A DNA stretch of 44,394 bases from Syntrophales bacterium (GTDB lineage: Bacteria; Desulfobacterota; Syntrophia; Syntrophales; UBA2210). Below, one piece after another: positions 8,196-15,771 of the stretch. A model generated the notes under the pieces. The model did no database searches, was not told the origin of the DNA, and was given only the letters and a program-made list of their open reading frames with translations. The translations under genes were made by a program, and so were the position numbers. The stretch is taken from assembly GCA_023228425.1 (NCBI GenBank), contig JALOBE010000021.1, positions 1 through 44,394 of the forward strand, given 5' to 3'. The first letter of the stretch is position 1. Each line of letters opens with the position of its first letter.

Positions 8196-9029
8196 CTAGA
8201 AAAATATATCCATGAAATCTGCCGTACGGACCTGTTTCCTGTTCTTGATGGTTCTCGTGCCGTCGGAGTAGTTCGTCACCGTGCACTGTCTATACGCGCT
8301 GCAGTCGCCGCGGCCATCGGGAGAATATCCTTCGCATACGCGCAACACATCGGGGGATATCTCGTCGATTATCACAATCGTGCCGTCACCGTCTTTCAGC
8401 CTCCCCAGTTCGAATTTGCCGTCGATAACATGGAGATTCTTCGACTCAAATTCCCGGGACACGATTTCTGCGATGTTCTTGACAAGCTCTATGCTCCGGG
8501 TGATTTCTCCACGGGTCATCGCCCCTGTTTCCTCCAATGCATCAAAGGTAATGAGGATATCGACATCTCCCTTTGTCCAGGCCTCTACGACCCCGTGCAG
8601 ATTCCTGCAGGGTTTCACAAAGGGGTATCTTCTCCAGAAGCTCCCCGTGGCGTTGTTTCTCCAGGTGAACTCAAGATTCGTCAGTGGAGCCGATCCCGGG
8701 AATTCCGGTGAATCCACCGGCATATTGAGCGGTTCAGCAGGCTCAACGATCATTTCATTATCCCTGACTGTATCGATATAATGTGAGGGAACACCTTTTT
8801 CTTTCAGCAACCGAAAAAAATGAGTGGCAAATCTGCAGGCAATTGCGCCTTTTCCGGGGATCTCTCCCACGACCGTGTCGTATCCCGGGTCAAAAACGGG
8901 CTTTCCGTTTTCCATGTAGCCCGTCGCTTCATCTTTAAAAACCAGCCGATACTTGCCGGCATAGGGTCCTTCGGAAATAGTGAAAACATTTTTCGACTTT
9001 CCCCGGTACACCAGGTTTTCTTCTTTCAT
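8196..9029 (-). CDS. SAICAR synthetase-like (PurC family) protein
   Basis: ATP-grasp-like PurC family; the classical reaction joins aspartate to CAIR to give SAICAR in purine synthesis. 277 residues, longer than the E. coli enzyme (237). Seen: N-terminal LVYRGKSKNVF (family KxK ATP-contacting strand), EIPGKGAIACRFATHFFRLL, MIVEPAEPLNMP, and the signature pair VIDGKFELGR and IIDEISPDVLRV. An unusual C-terminal stretch with GYSPDGRGDCSAYRQC is not something I recognise from standard PurC. A GAGAGGAGAG Shine-Dalgarno precedes the ATG at 9029. It is isolated from other purine genes here, so it could be the housekeeping PurC or a divergent paralogue with another role. Confidence 0.72.
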   Translation of the reverse strand: MKEENLVYRGKSKNVFTISEGPYAGKYRLVFKDEATGYMENGKPVFDPGYDTVVGEIPGKGAIACRFATHFFRLLKEKGVPSHYIDTVRDNEMIVEPAEPLNMPVDSPEFPGSAPLTNLEFTWRNNATGSFWRRYPFVKPCRNLHGVVEAWTKGDVDILITFDALEETGAMTRGEITRSIELVKNIAEIVSREFESKNLHVIDGKFELGRLKDGDGTIVIIDEISPDVLRVCEGYSPDGRGDCSAYRQCTVTNYSDGTRTIKNRKQVRTADFMDIFF

Positions 9030-9282
9030 GGACGGGTCTCTCCTCTCAAAATGATATACTTGTTCAGCGGTCTTATGAAGGAGTCAAAGCGGACTCGAGT
9101 CTCATCAGGCCGACCGCGGTTCCCCTCTTCCCCGTGTTGGAACCACGGGATGACTCTATACCATCCTTACCGCCGGTTGTCAGTTTCTGCAACAGGTCCT
9201 CCGACCTGAATGAGGGGCTGACTGAGTGAGCCGCCCCAAGTCCGTCCTGCCGGGCACCGGGACACGGCGGGACACAAACCTC

Positions 9283-9311
9283 TTGACTCACACACACCCG
9301 TCTCATATACT
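9283..9311 (+). promoter_or_regulatory. Sigma-70 promoter for the histidine-decarboxylase-like gene
   Basis: TTGACT (9283-9288), 17-base spacer, TATACT (9306-9311): five of six matches in both boxes at ideal spacing. About 90 bases upstream of the ATG at 9403. This lies in the 373-base gap between the divergent PurC-like gene and the decarboxylase gene, the rest of which shows no convincing gene. Confidence 0.65.
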
Positions 9312-9402
9312 CGCTTCAAATGCAACAATATCCTTTCAATATTACACTACAAATGAAGCTTTTACATCCCGTCGGGGCAGCCGACAACAGCAGGAGCGAC
9401 GG

Positions 9403-10593
9403 ATGACACAATTCAATACCTATCAGCGCCCACAGGGGGTCGACATGGCTGAGCTGGACGCCATTGCCGCCGAGTTGGTTGACAGACAATACAACCAATG
9501 GGGATATCCTTTCAATCATTCCGTGTCCATGAAAGCCTATGACCAATGGCTCGTCGACAGGGGGCTCTCCGATCTCACGCTGATCAACGTGGGAGATCCC
9601 TTCAAGCAAGACTGGGATATGCTGCACACGGATGTTTTTGAGCGCAAGGTTCTTGATTTCTGGGCACGGCACTATGGTTTCGAAAACAATTACTGGGGTG
9701 TCATAACCAACGGAGGTACCGACGGCAACATGCACGGGATCTATTTCGGCAGAAAGCTGCTCGAAGCCGAGACAGGAATGGCCCCCATTGTATATGTATC
9801 GGAAGAGGCGCATTATTCGGTAAAGAAGCTGGCCGACATCCAGAACCTGGAAGAGCGTGTCATCAAGGCGTTGCCCGCTGGGCACATGGATACAGCAGAG
9901 CTTGAAAGACAGCTCGATCCTTCCCGGCCCGCACTGATCGTGATTGCCGTGGGCGGTACGTTCAAATCCGCCGTGGACGACCAGGAGGCTGTCAACGCCG
10001 TCATTGACCGTGTCAGGCCCCGCGCTGTGTACCGCCACGTGGACATGGCCCTCATGGGCGGATACCTGCCTTTCCTCAGCAATCAGGAAGCGCGGGACAT
10101 CGTGGATGTGCGAAAGATGTGCTTCGATTCCCTGGCTGTATCGGGACACAAGTTCATCTCTCTTAACGAACCATGCGGCGTTTTTATCTGTAAACGTGAG
10201 ATCCTGGAAAAAACTCAATCGACGCCGATCTCTTACCTGAGCGACAGGGTGATTCCGACCATCAGCTGCTCCCGGAGCGGTTTCGCCGCCCTGAAGATGT
10301 TCTGGCGCATCACGACCACCACTGAATCAGGCTTCCGCAAGCAAGCGGAACACGCCCTGGCGATGACAGACTACCTGCGCGAGCGACTGGAAGAAATCGG
10401 CTACTTCACGCTGGTAAACCCCTTCGCCAACACAGTCTGTTTCACCCGGCCCCCGGATGATATTGTCCACAAATACGCGCTTGCCTGCATCGATTCTCCG
10501 GAATTCGGGAAACTTTCCCACGCTGTGGTCATGCAGTATTTTACGCCTGAATTGATCGACAGATTTGTTGAGGAAACGGCTTCATCAGAATAA
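9403..10593 (+). CDS. hdc: PLP-dependent histidine decarboxylase-like enzyme
   Basis: Fold-type I, group II PLP decarboxylase; by family, histidine to histamine plus CO2. 396 residues from the ATG at 9403 (MTQFNTYQRPQG), picked because CAGGAG lies just upstream; the frame runs on upstream but without ribosome site or homology. Seen: NQWGYPFNHS, ITNGGTDGNMHGIYFGRK (PLP phosphate region), YVSEEAHYSVKK with stacking His137, HVDMALMG with PLP-ring Asp214, and SGHKFISLNEPCG with Schiff-base Lys250. Length and motifs match the PLP HDC group rather than aromatic decarboxylases. Whether the substrate is histidine or another amino acid is not settled by sequence. No histidine/histamine antiporter is adjacent. 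Confidence 0.82.
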   Translation: MTQFNTYQRPQGVDMAELDAIAAELVDRQYNQWGYPFNHSVSMKAYDQWLVDRGLSDLTLINVGDPFKQDWDMLHTDVFERKVLDFWARHYGFENNYWGVITNGGTDGNMHGIYFGRKLLEAETGMAPIVYVSEEAHYSVKKLADIQNLEERVIKALPAGHMDTAELERQLDPSRPALIVIAVGGTFKSAVDDQEAVNAVIDRVRPRAVYRHVDMALMGGYLPFLSNQEARDIVDVRKMCFDSLAVSGHKFISLNEPCGVFICKREILEKTQSTPISYLSDRVIPTISCSRSGFAALKMFWRITTTTESGFRKQAEHALAMTDYLRERLEEIGYFTLVNPFANTVCFTRPPDDIVHKYALACIDSPEFGKLSHAVVMQYFTPELIDRFVEETASSE

Positions 10594-10600
10594 GCGATGT

Positions 10601-10665
10601 GGCACGTTAGTTGTATGATGCAGGCCCGCCGGAGGCGGGCCGGGACGCTTTGCGCGAAGCCGTCA
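10601..10665. repeat. Dispersed inverted-repeat element, copy D
   Basis: Just after the decarboxylase stop. Contains GGCACGTTAGTTGTATGATG, a perfect hairpin GGCCCGCC-GGA-GGCGGGCC (10623-10641), then CGCTTTGCGCGAAGCCGTCA. About 57 bases of it match the reverse complement of copy G (33123-33187) with roughly five differences. The end CGAAGCCGTCA is the terminal motif shared with copies A and C. The hairpin may also stop transcription of the upstream gene, although no T-tract follows. Confidence 0.7.
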
Positions 10666-10748
10666 GTCTTGACAAAATCATACTGGTCACGGATATCTTG
10701 ACCGCATCAGGCCTGGTGCCCGAGTCGAAAGACAAGGTTACTGCTTAA
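10654..10748 (+). pseudogene. Possible remnant of a coding 3' end fused to repeat D
   Basis: Directly after the repeat an open frame reads AVSLDKIILVTDILTASGLV and then PESKDKVTA before a TAA at 10746-10748. The composition looks protein-like (hydrophobic strand plus helix), but there is no start codon or ribosome site and the upstream part is repeat sequence. I read it as a possible leftover of a gene disrupted at the repeat; the alternative is chance. Confidence 0.25.
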
Positions 10749-10755
10749 ATATTCC

Positions 10756-11679
10756 ATGAAAATCAATGGGTCACCGAACTTGTTTTCCTCTGAACGGCCC
10801 GGTTCGGATTACAAGTTGAAGAAGTCAAGAACGTCCCCCTCAATAGACGCGGTGGTCTTTGCCGGCGGCGGAACCAGATGCTTCTGGCAGGTGGGCTTCT
10901 GGGATGCTATCTCGGGAATGATGGAACTTCAGCCCAAGCGGGTTGCCGCCGCGAGTGCCGGGGCGGCCATGGCCTGTGTCGTTTTTTCCGGGAAGACGAA
11001 GGAAACTCTGGAGCGCTTCAAGGAGGCCACGGCCCGGAACCGCCGGAACGTGTATCTGTCGAATTTTTTTGGCGGCGATCCCGTCTTTCCCCACTACGGC
11101 ATGTATCGAAAGGCAATCCTCGAAGCAGTCGATACCTCCGCCCTGCGCATTCTCCACGAGGGGCCCGACATACGGGTACTCCTCAGCCTCCCGCCGCGCC
11201 GGATGGGAGCACGGTGTGCCGCCGTGGTCGGCATCCTCGGCTACATGGCCGAACGGTACCTCAAGGATCCGGTGCACCCCTCGTTCGGCAGGCACCTGGG
11301 ATTCTCTCCCCGGGTCGTGTCGGTCAGGGAGTGCGTCACCGTCGACGAACTGGCGGATCTGATTCTCGCGTCGTCCTGCACGCCGCCTTTAACGCCCCTC
11401 CTCACCTGGAGGGGAGAATCCGTGCTGGACGGGGGCCTCGTGGACAATGTTCCCGTGGGCATTCTTGGCGGTTCGGGAGGAAACACCCTGGTGCTTCTCA
11501 CGAGAACGTACGACACCAACCGGATACCCCCGGTGCCGAACATGACCTACGTCCAGCCCTCGAGGCCCATCTCCATTTCGAAATGGGACTACACAAACCC
11601 CGCAGGACTCCAGGAAGTCTTCGATCTGGGCCGCTCCGACGGTGAGGCCTTCTGCCGCGGCAGGGGTCTACGCCCATGA
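10756..11679 (+). CDS. Patatin-like phospholipase family protein
   Basis: 307 residues with the patatin alpha/beta/alpha fold; family members are lipid acyl hydrolases with a Ser-Asp dyad. Seen: glycine-rich oxyanion loop VVFAGGGTRCFWQVGFW (residues 33-49), nucleophile elbow AAASAGAAMA with Ser67, and DGGLVDNVP with Asp225. The elbow has Ala where the canonical GxSxG has its first Gly (AxSxG), a tolerated but uncommon variation. No signal peptide; the first 28 residues are polar and probably disordered, so it is cytoplasmic. It runs convergently into the acyl-CoA synthetase gene with an 18-base gap and no visible terminator. Lipid substrate unknown. Confidence 0.82.
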   Translation: MKINGSPNLFSSERPGSDYKLKKSRTSPSIDAVVFAGGGTRCFWQVGFWDAISGMMELQPKRVAAASAGAAMACVVFSGKTKETLERFKEATARNRRNVYLSNFFGGDPVFPHYGMYRKAILEAVDTSALRILHEGPDIRVLLSLPPRRMGARCAAVVGILGYMAERYLKDPVHPSFGRHLGFSPRVVSVRECVTVDELADLILASSCTPPLTPLLTWRGESVLDGGLVDNVPVGILGGSGGNTLVLLTRTYDTNRIPPVPNMTYVQPSRPISISKWDYTNPAGLQEVFDLGRSDGEAFCRGRGLRP

Positions 11680-11697
11680 AGCGCAGCGCTGATGCCA

Positions 11698-13866
11698 TCA
11701 GGGTACCTGAAAGGCCGGAGTGTCTCCCAGCACGATCAGGGCGTCGGCCACGACAGGGTCCGCACCGCTTATAATGATCGGGTTGAGATCGATCTCGGCT
11801 ATTTCCGGGTGCAGAAGCGCCACCGTTCCCACCGCCTTGACTATGTCCCGCAATCTGTCACTGTCCACAGGCGGCATGCCTCGGAAGTCATGAAGCAGCT
11901 CCCTGGCGCGGATGTCCTCAAACATTTCTTCCGCATCGGTATCGGCTATCGGAGCAACGCGCAGTGTCGTATCACGGTAGATCTCGGTAAAAACGCCGCC
12001 GAGACCAAAGACCACGCAGGGTCCGAATCCCTCGAAACGGGTCATGCCCGCCAGGAATTCCCTGTTACCGCGCAGCATCTCCTGCACCAGCACCGGAACC
12101 GGATTCCCGGCCGCGTTCCGTATGGACAGGAAAGCATCCCTGAGACGTTCGGCAGAGTCTATGTTGAGAGCGATCAGACCCGCCCCGCTTTTGTGCATGA
12201 TCTCCCAGCTGCAGGCCTTGAGCGCCACAGGATATCCGATGCTGTCGGCAGCTTCGAGCGCTTCACTCTCGGTAACGGCCAGTACCTCTCTGGCGACGGG
12301 CACACCGTACGCGGCCAGGACCCGTTTGGCCTCATGTTCATCCAGAGCCTTCCTGCCCGCCTCCTGTGCCCGCAGGATACTATCCACCGCCGTTTCACGG
12401 GGCGGCGGAAGAACGGTCCAATCGGCCGGCTTCCGCTCCCGTATCAGCTTGTAGCGGTACAGGGAGCCCAGGGCCCGCGCGGCATGTTCCGGAGAATGGA
12501 ATACCGGAGTGTCGGCTTCCAGGTACCCTTTCGTGTAACCGTCTTCAGCCCCGAAAAAGGATGAAACTACCATCGGAATACCGTAGCCGCGGGTCAGCTC
12601 AAATGCTTCTTTGCTGACGGGCGGGGTCATCTGCAGAAAATCTTCCACGCCGATACCTCCGACGAGGTCGACGACATGGGCATGAATTTCTTTCATGAAC
12701 CCGGATTGCATGGCTCCGTGCAGGACAATGGCATCCACTTCACCGCTTTTAATCATCATTTCAGGCAACGTCAGGGCGAGTTTTTTCATGTCCAGGTGAA
12801 AGGTCAGGTCCACGGGGTTCGCCGCCGATGCATGGGGCTCTATGTGTTTTTTGATTTTTCGCTGCAGGGCATCGGAGAACCGGGGGACTTCCAGCCCGAC
12901 CAGATCGCAGGTGTAAGAAATGGCCGTCGCGGGCCCGCCTGAATTCGTCATCACTCCCACGCGGTTCCCGGCCAGGGGCGGTTGCGTTGCCAGCGTCCAG
13001 CCGTGGGTGTAGAGCTCTTCGATGGAGCCCACACGGATTATCCCTGCCTGCCTGAGGATACCGTCATAGAGGAAATCGGGACCCGCCATGGCACCCGTGT
13101 GGCTTAACCCGGCACGGGCTCCGGAGACCGATCCGCCGACATATTGAGCCACTACCGGTTTTTTCCGCGTGATCCTGCGGGCGGCATCGACAAATCGTCG
13201 TCCGTCCCGTATTCCTTCTATATACAGAATTATGGCCTTTGTCTGTTCGTCGTCACCCAGGTACTCGAGGGCGTCCACAATGTCGATATTTGCTTCATTG
13301 CCCAGGCTGATGGCCTTGCTGAACCGGATTCCCCTTTTTCTCAGGTAGGACAGCGCCTGCGTGACGTACGTACCGCTCTGAGAGGCGAACCCGAGCAGAC
13401 CCGGCCCAGGGTGAAAGGGAGCCACCGTCGTATTCAAATGAATCTCTGAATTGATGATTCCCAGGCAATTAGGCCCCACGAAACGCATCCCGTAACGCTC
13501 GGCCGTTTCAATGATTCTCTTTTCCATCTCCAAGCCGGCCGCGCCTGTTTCCTTATAACCGGCGGTGACAATAATGGCCCGACTGGTCCCGATTTTTCCG
13601 AAATCCTCCAACAGATCCGTAATCGCCTTGTTCGGAACGATGAAAACGACCAGGTCGGGGGGTTCAGGCAGATCCCGGGCCGATGCGTAAGCCCTGTAGC
13701 CAAGGACTGTTTTTTCCGTAAGATGGATCGGGTAAAAGGCGCCTTTATAGCCGTCCTTCACAATGCTGAGTGCCTGAATAGTTCCCATTTTCATGGGGTC
13801 GTTGTTCGCACCCACGACAGCGATGGACTTTGGGTTCATGAGCAGGGTCAATGGATTTTCCGGCAT
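11698..13866 (-). CDS. ADP-forming acyl-CoA (acetyl-CoA) synthetase, fused alpha-beta
   Basis: Makes ATP directly from an acyl-CoA (acyl-CoA + ADP + Pi to acid + CoA + ATP) or runs in reverse to activate acids. 722 residues carrying CoA-binding, ligase and ATP-grasp domains in one chain. Seen: CoA-binding Rossmann start NPKSIAVVGANNDPMKMG, FVGPNCLGIIN, FASQSGTYVTQALSYL, the phosphohistidine loop GLSHTGAMAG with His256, and in the C-terminal third the ATP-grasp segment LAAYGVPVAREVLAVTESEA, YPVALKACSWEIMHKSGAG and VVFGLGGVFTEIYRD. Start ATG at 13866, AAAGGA upstream. Acyl specificity (acetyl, branched, aryl) unknown; in syntrophs these enzymes conserve energy from acyl-CoA oxidation. Confidence 0.9.
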   Translation of the reverse strand: MPENPLTLLMNPKSIAVVGANNDPMKMGTIQALSIVKDGYKGAFYPIHLTEKTVLGYRAYASARDLPEPPDLVVFIVPNKAITDLLEDFGKIGTSRAIIVTAGYKETGAAGLEMEKRIIETAERYGMRFVGPNCLGIINSEIHLNTTVAPFHPGPGLLGFASQSGTYVTQALSYLRKRGIRFSKAISLGNEANIDIVDALEYLGDDEQTKAIILYIEGIRDGRRFVDAARRITRKKPVVAQYVGGSVSGARAGLSHTGAMAGPDFLYDGILRQAGIIRVGSIEELYTHGWTLATQPPLAGNRVGVMTNSGGPATAISYTCDLVGLEVPRFSDALQRKIKKHIEPHASAANPVDLTFHLDMKKLALTLPEMMIKSGEVDAIVLHGAMQSGFMKEIHAHVVDLVGGIGVEDFLQMTPPVSKEAFELTRGYGIPMVVSSFFGAEDGYTKGYLEADTPVFHSPEHAARALGSLYRYKLIRERKPADWTVLPPPRETAVDSILRAQEAGRKALDEHEAKRVLAAYGVPVAREVLAVTESEALEAADSIGYPVALKACSWEIMHKSGAGLIALNIDSAERLRDAFLSIRNAAGNPVPVLVQEMLRGNREFLAGMTRFEGFGPCVVFGLGGVFTEIYRDTTLRVAPIADTDAEEMFEDIRARELLHDFRGMPPVDSDRLRDIVKAVGTVALLHPEIAEIDLNPIIISGADPVVADALIVLGDTPAFQVP

Positions 13867-14037
13867 TATAGATTTCCTTTCAAATGGTCCTGAATACCTA
13901 TGACCGACAATAAATGATCAATTGGAACCGACTGTCAAGCTAAAACTTGAGAACCACTGGCTTTCGGCGCTACTTTGTTCAATGAAACCAATCAGTTCAG
14001 GGGTTATCGCGACTCTGGTCACATAGGTGGGTGATCA

Positions 14038-14066
14038 TTGACTTGGCTTGGAATCTGTGCGATATT
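14038..14066 (+). promoter_or_regulatory. Sigma-70 promoter for the selenoperoxiredoxin gene
   Basis: TTGACT (14038-14043), 17-base spacer, GATATT (14061-14066). Predicted start of transcription near 14073, giving an 80-base leader. The leader contains a perfect 7-bp hairpin CCGGGGC/GCCCCGG (14089-14095 with 14103-14109) with a 7-base loop and no T-tract, so it is not a terminator; its role is unknown. Confidence 0.5.
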
Positions 14067-14152
14067 GAAACCGTTACAATCGGAAGCACCGGGGCTTTCA
14101 GTGCCCCGGAATCAAGGAAACAGAAACAGATAACCATGACAGGAGGCTGATT

Positions 14153-14875
14153 ATGGCGGAACAGAGCGTGGGATGCGCCCGGCCGACCGGCGGCCTGGTA
14201 GGCAAGCCGGAAGGGGCGCAGGATCAGCAACCACCGCAACCAGGACCAGCAAAGGAGGTACGGACGATGATAGAGGTGGGGAAACCGGCGCCGGACTTTG
14301 TAGCTCCGGCATATCACAAGGGTGAATTCACATCAGTCAAACTCTCGGATCATCTTGGAAAGTGGATAGTCCTCTGCTTTTACCCCGGTGATTTTACCTT
14401 CGTCTGAGCGACCGAAATATCGGCGGTCGCCGATAATTACAAGAATTTTCAGGATCTTGGCGTCGAGGTTTTTTCCATGAGCGTCGACAGCGTTTTTGTC
14501 CACAAAATGTGGGACGACCATGAAATATCAAAAATGGTCGACGGTGGAGTCCCCTTCCCCATGCTGTCGGACGGCGGCGGCAAGGTGGGAAAAGCCTTCG
14601 GTGTGTACGGCGAGGACGCAGGTGTAGAAAACCGGGGCAGATTCATCATAGATCCTGATGGTATCGTCCAGGGATATGAGGTTCTCACACCCCCCGTCGG
14701 CAGGAATGTGGCGGAAACGTTGAGGCAGATCAAGGCCTTCCAACTCGTACGGGAAAGCAAAGGAGCCGAGGCCACGCCGTCAGGATGGAAGCCTGGAAAG
14801 ATGACGCTGAAACCCGGCCCCCACCTTGTCGGCAAGGTATGGGAAGTGTGGAAGACAGACATGGCGAAGGATTAA
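14153..14875 (+). CDS. Selenocysteine-containing peroxiredoxin (AhpC/Prx family), UGA decoded as Sec
   Basis: Thiol/selenol peroxidase reducing hydrogen peroxide and organic peroxides in the cytoplasm. The frame is interrupted only by TGA at 14405-14407, exactly at the peroxidatic cysteine: LCFYPGDFTFV-U-ATE, where AhpC has FTFVCPTE. Downstream it continues without break: VEVFSMSVDSVFVHKMW, FPMLSDGGGKVGKAFGVY, GRFIIDPDGIVQGYEV and LKPGPHLVGKVWEVWK. A SECIS-like hairpin follows the UGA. The usual resolving cysteine region (CPAGW) reads TPSGW, so there is no resolving Cys. The start at 14153 has a perfect AGGAGG site; an in-frame ATG at 14270 (MIEVGKPAPDF) also has AGGAGG and would give the normal 201 residues with Sec at 46. 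The first start adds 39 residues (Sec at 85). Sec insertion requires SelB and related genes, not seen here. Confidence 0.9.
14415..14438 (+). promoter_or_regulatory. Bacterial SECIS element of the selenoperoxiredoxin
   Basis: Starting 11 bases after the UGA: a perfect 7-bp stem TATCGGC/GCCGATA (14418-14424 with 14429-14435) closed by the tetraloop GGTC (14425-14428), extended below an A-A mismatch by AA/TT. The apical loop begins 17 bases after the UGA and has a GG-U, as bacterial SelB-binding loops require (a G at the start of the loop, 16-37 bases downstream). An alternative stem GCGACCG/CGGTCGC (14408-14414 with 14424-14430) competes with it. Position and loop favour the first as the functional one. 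Confidence 0.8.
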
Positions 14876-14912
14876 CGGCTTTCGGGAAGAGAATCCTTCA
14901 ATGATGACGATC

Positions 14913-14960
14913 TCGAAAAACGTCCGACAGAGGACAGCTTTGTAAAAAGCTCCTTCAGGG
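14913..14960. repeat. Dispersed inverted-repeat element, copy B (truncated)
   Basis: In the gap after the selenoperoxiredoxin: TCGAAAAACGTCCGACAGAG followed by GACAGCTTTGTAAAAAGCTC (14933-14952). Matches the left part of copies A and C; the right arm is missing, so this is a truncated copy. No gene is seen in 14876-15070. Confidence 0.65.
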
Positions 14961-15070
14961 AATGAATGGTGCTCCGGTGCGGATGTTCCTGTAACCGGAG
15001 CGCCTTTTTTTCGGCCGGGATTTCCCGGTATTCAGGATACTTCGGCACGGCGACAGAACAATCCCGGAGT

Positions 15071-15622
15071 TCACAGCCCCACTTTCCAGGCGCGGACCAT
15101 TTCCAATTGGTCGGGCATTTCCGGAGACGGCCAGTCTCTCCTCGGGTCGGATCGGCGCAGTTCCCCGATCTTCCGCAACGTGTCCTCACCTTCGGCAATA
15201 CCGTGGCGGACAAGCCAGCATCCGACCACGGTTCCTGTCCGCCCCCGGCCTCCCCAGCAGTGGACATAAAGGGGCAGGCCCTGTTCCAGGGTCTCATCGA
15301 TGAGGTTGAGAATCTGCTTCATGAATTCCGGTGACGGGACACCGAGATCGGGTATGGACATGCGGTGGCAGACCACCGATGGCCCGTCACCGGCAAGCCG
15401 TTCCAGCACCGGAGCATAGTCCATAAAAAACATACCGTTCCGGTCGACCTCGTCGGGTTCCTGGAGGTTGATAACGCAGCGGATGCCACAGACGAGAAGT
15501 CCTGTAAGCTTCTCCTTCATGAGGAATGGACGGCGGTCGCCGGGATAAAAACCCGCCAGGAACCGGCCGGGCACAACCCAGTAACTGCGGGGAAAGGGTT
15601 TGTCCGGTATCCGGTCGCTCAT
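15071..15622 (-). CDS. Dual-specificity/tyrosine-phosphatase-like protein
   Basis: Cysteine-based protein phosphatase family, 183 residues from the ATG at 15622 (a TTG immediately upstream is possible; GGAGGGG favours the ATG). Signature HCxxGxxR loop: VHCWGGRGRTG with nucleophile Cys122 and phosphate-binding Arg128. A general-acid Asp candidate is in SIPDLGVPSPEF (Asp92), at the right distance. The N-terminal segment SYWVVPGRFLAGFYPGD is typical of the family group that includes bacterial DSPs. It has no signal peptide and is therefore cytoplasmic. The physiological substrate (protein, phosphoinositide-like or small molecule) is unknown. It is downstream of the dehydratase gene but separated by a probable terminator. 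Confidence 0.85.
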   Translation of the reverse strand: MSDRIPDKPFPRSYWVVPGRFLAGFYPGDRRPFLMKEKLTGLLVCGIRCVINLQEPDEVDRNGMFFMDYAPVLERLAGDGPSVVCHRMSIPDLGVPSPEFMKQILNLIDETLEQGLPLYVHCWGGRGRTGTVVGCWLVRHGIAEGEDTLRKIGELRRSDPRRDWPSPEMPDQLEMVRAWKVGL

Positions 15623-15704
15623 CAATCTTCCCCTCCCTGTGTTTCCCCTGTCCGTCCCTTCATCCGGTTCCGGGCCTTTCCCTCACCGCTTTATAGTCAC
15701 CCTC

Positions 15705-15759
15705 AAAAAGATTCCGGGACAGTGCAGGCAAACCCCTGCCGCCGAAACAGTTCAGTCCC
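15705..15759 (-). terminator. Probable terminator after the 4-hydroxybutyryl-CoA dehydratase gene
   Basis: Two nested stems: outer GGGAC/GTCCC (15716-15720 with 15755-15759) and inner GCAGG/CCTGC (15724-15728 with 15735-15739). On the minus strand they are followed by CTTTTTG at 15704-15710. It lies in the 149-base gap between the dehydratase stop and the phosphatase start. Confidence 0.5.
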
Positions 15760-15771
15760 GCCCTCGCTTTT

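Noticed and set aside
14153..14407. Peroxiredoxin as a nonsense-truncated pseudogene
   Set aside because: The TGA is exactly at the peroxidatic position, the downstream frame is fully conserved and a SECIS-like hairpin follows, so selenocysteine decoding explains it better.
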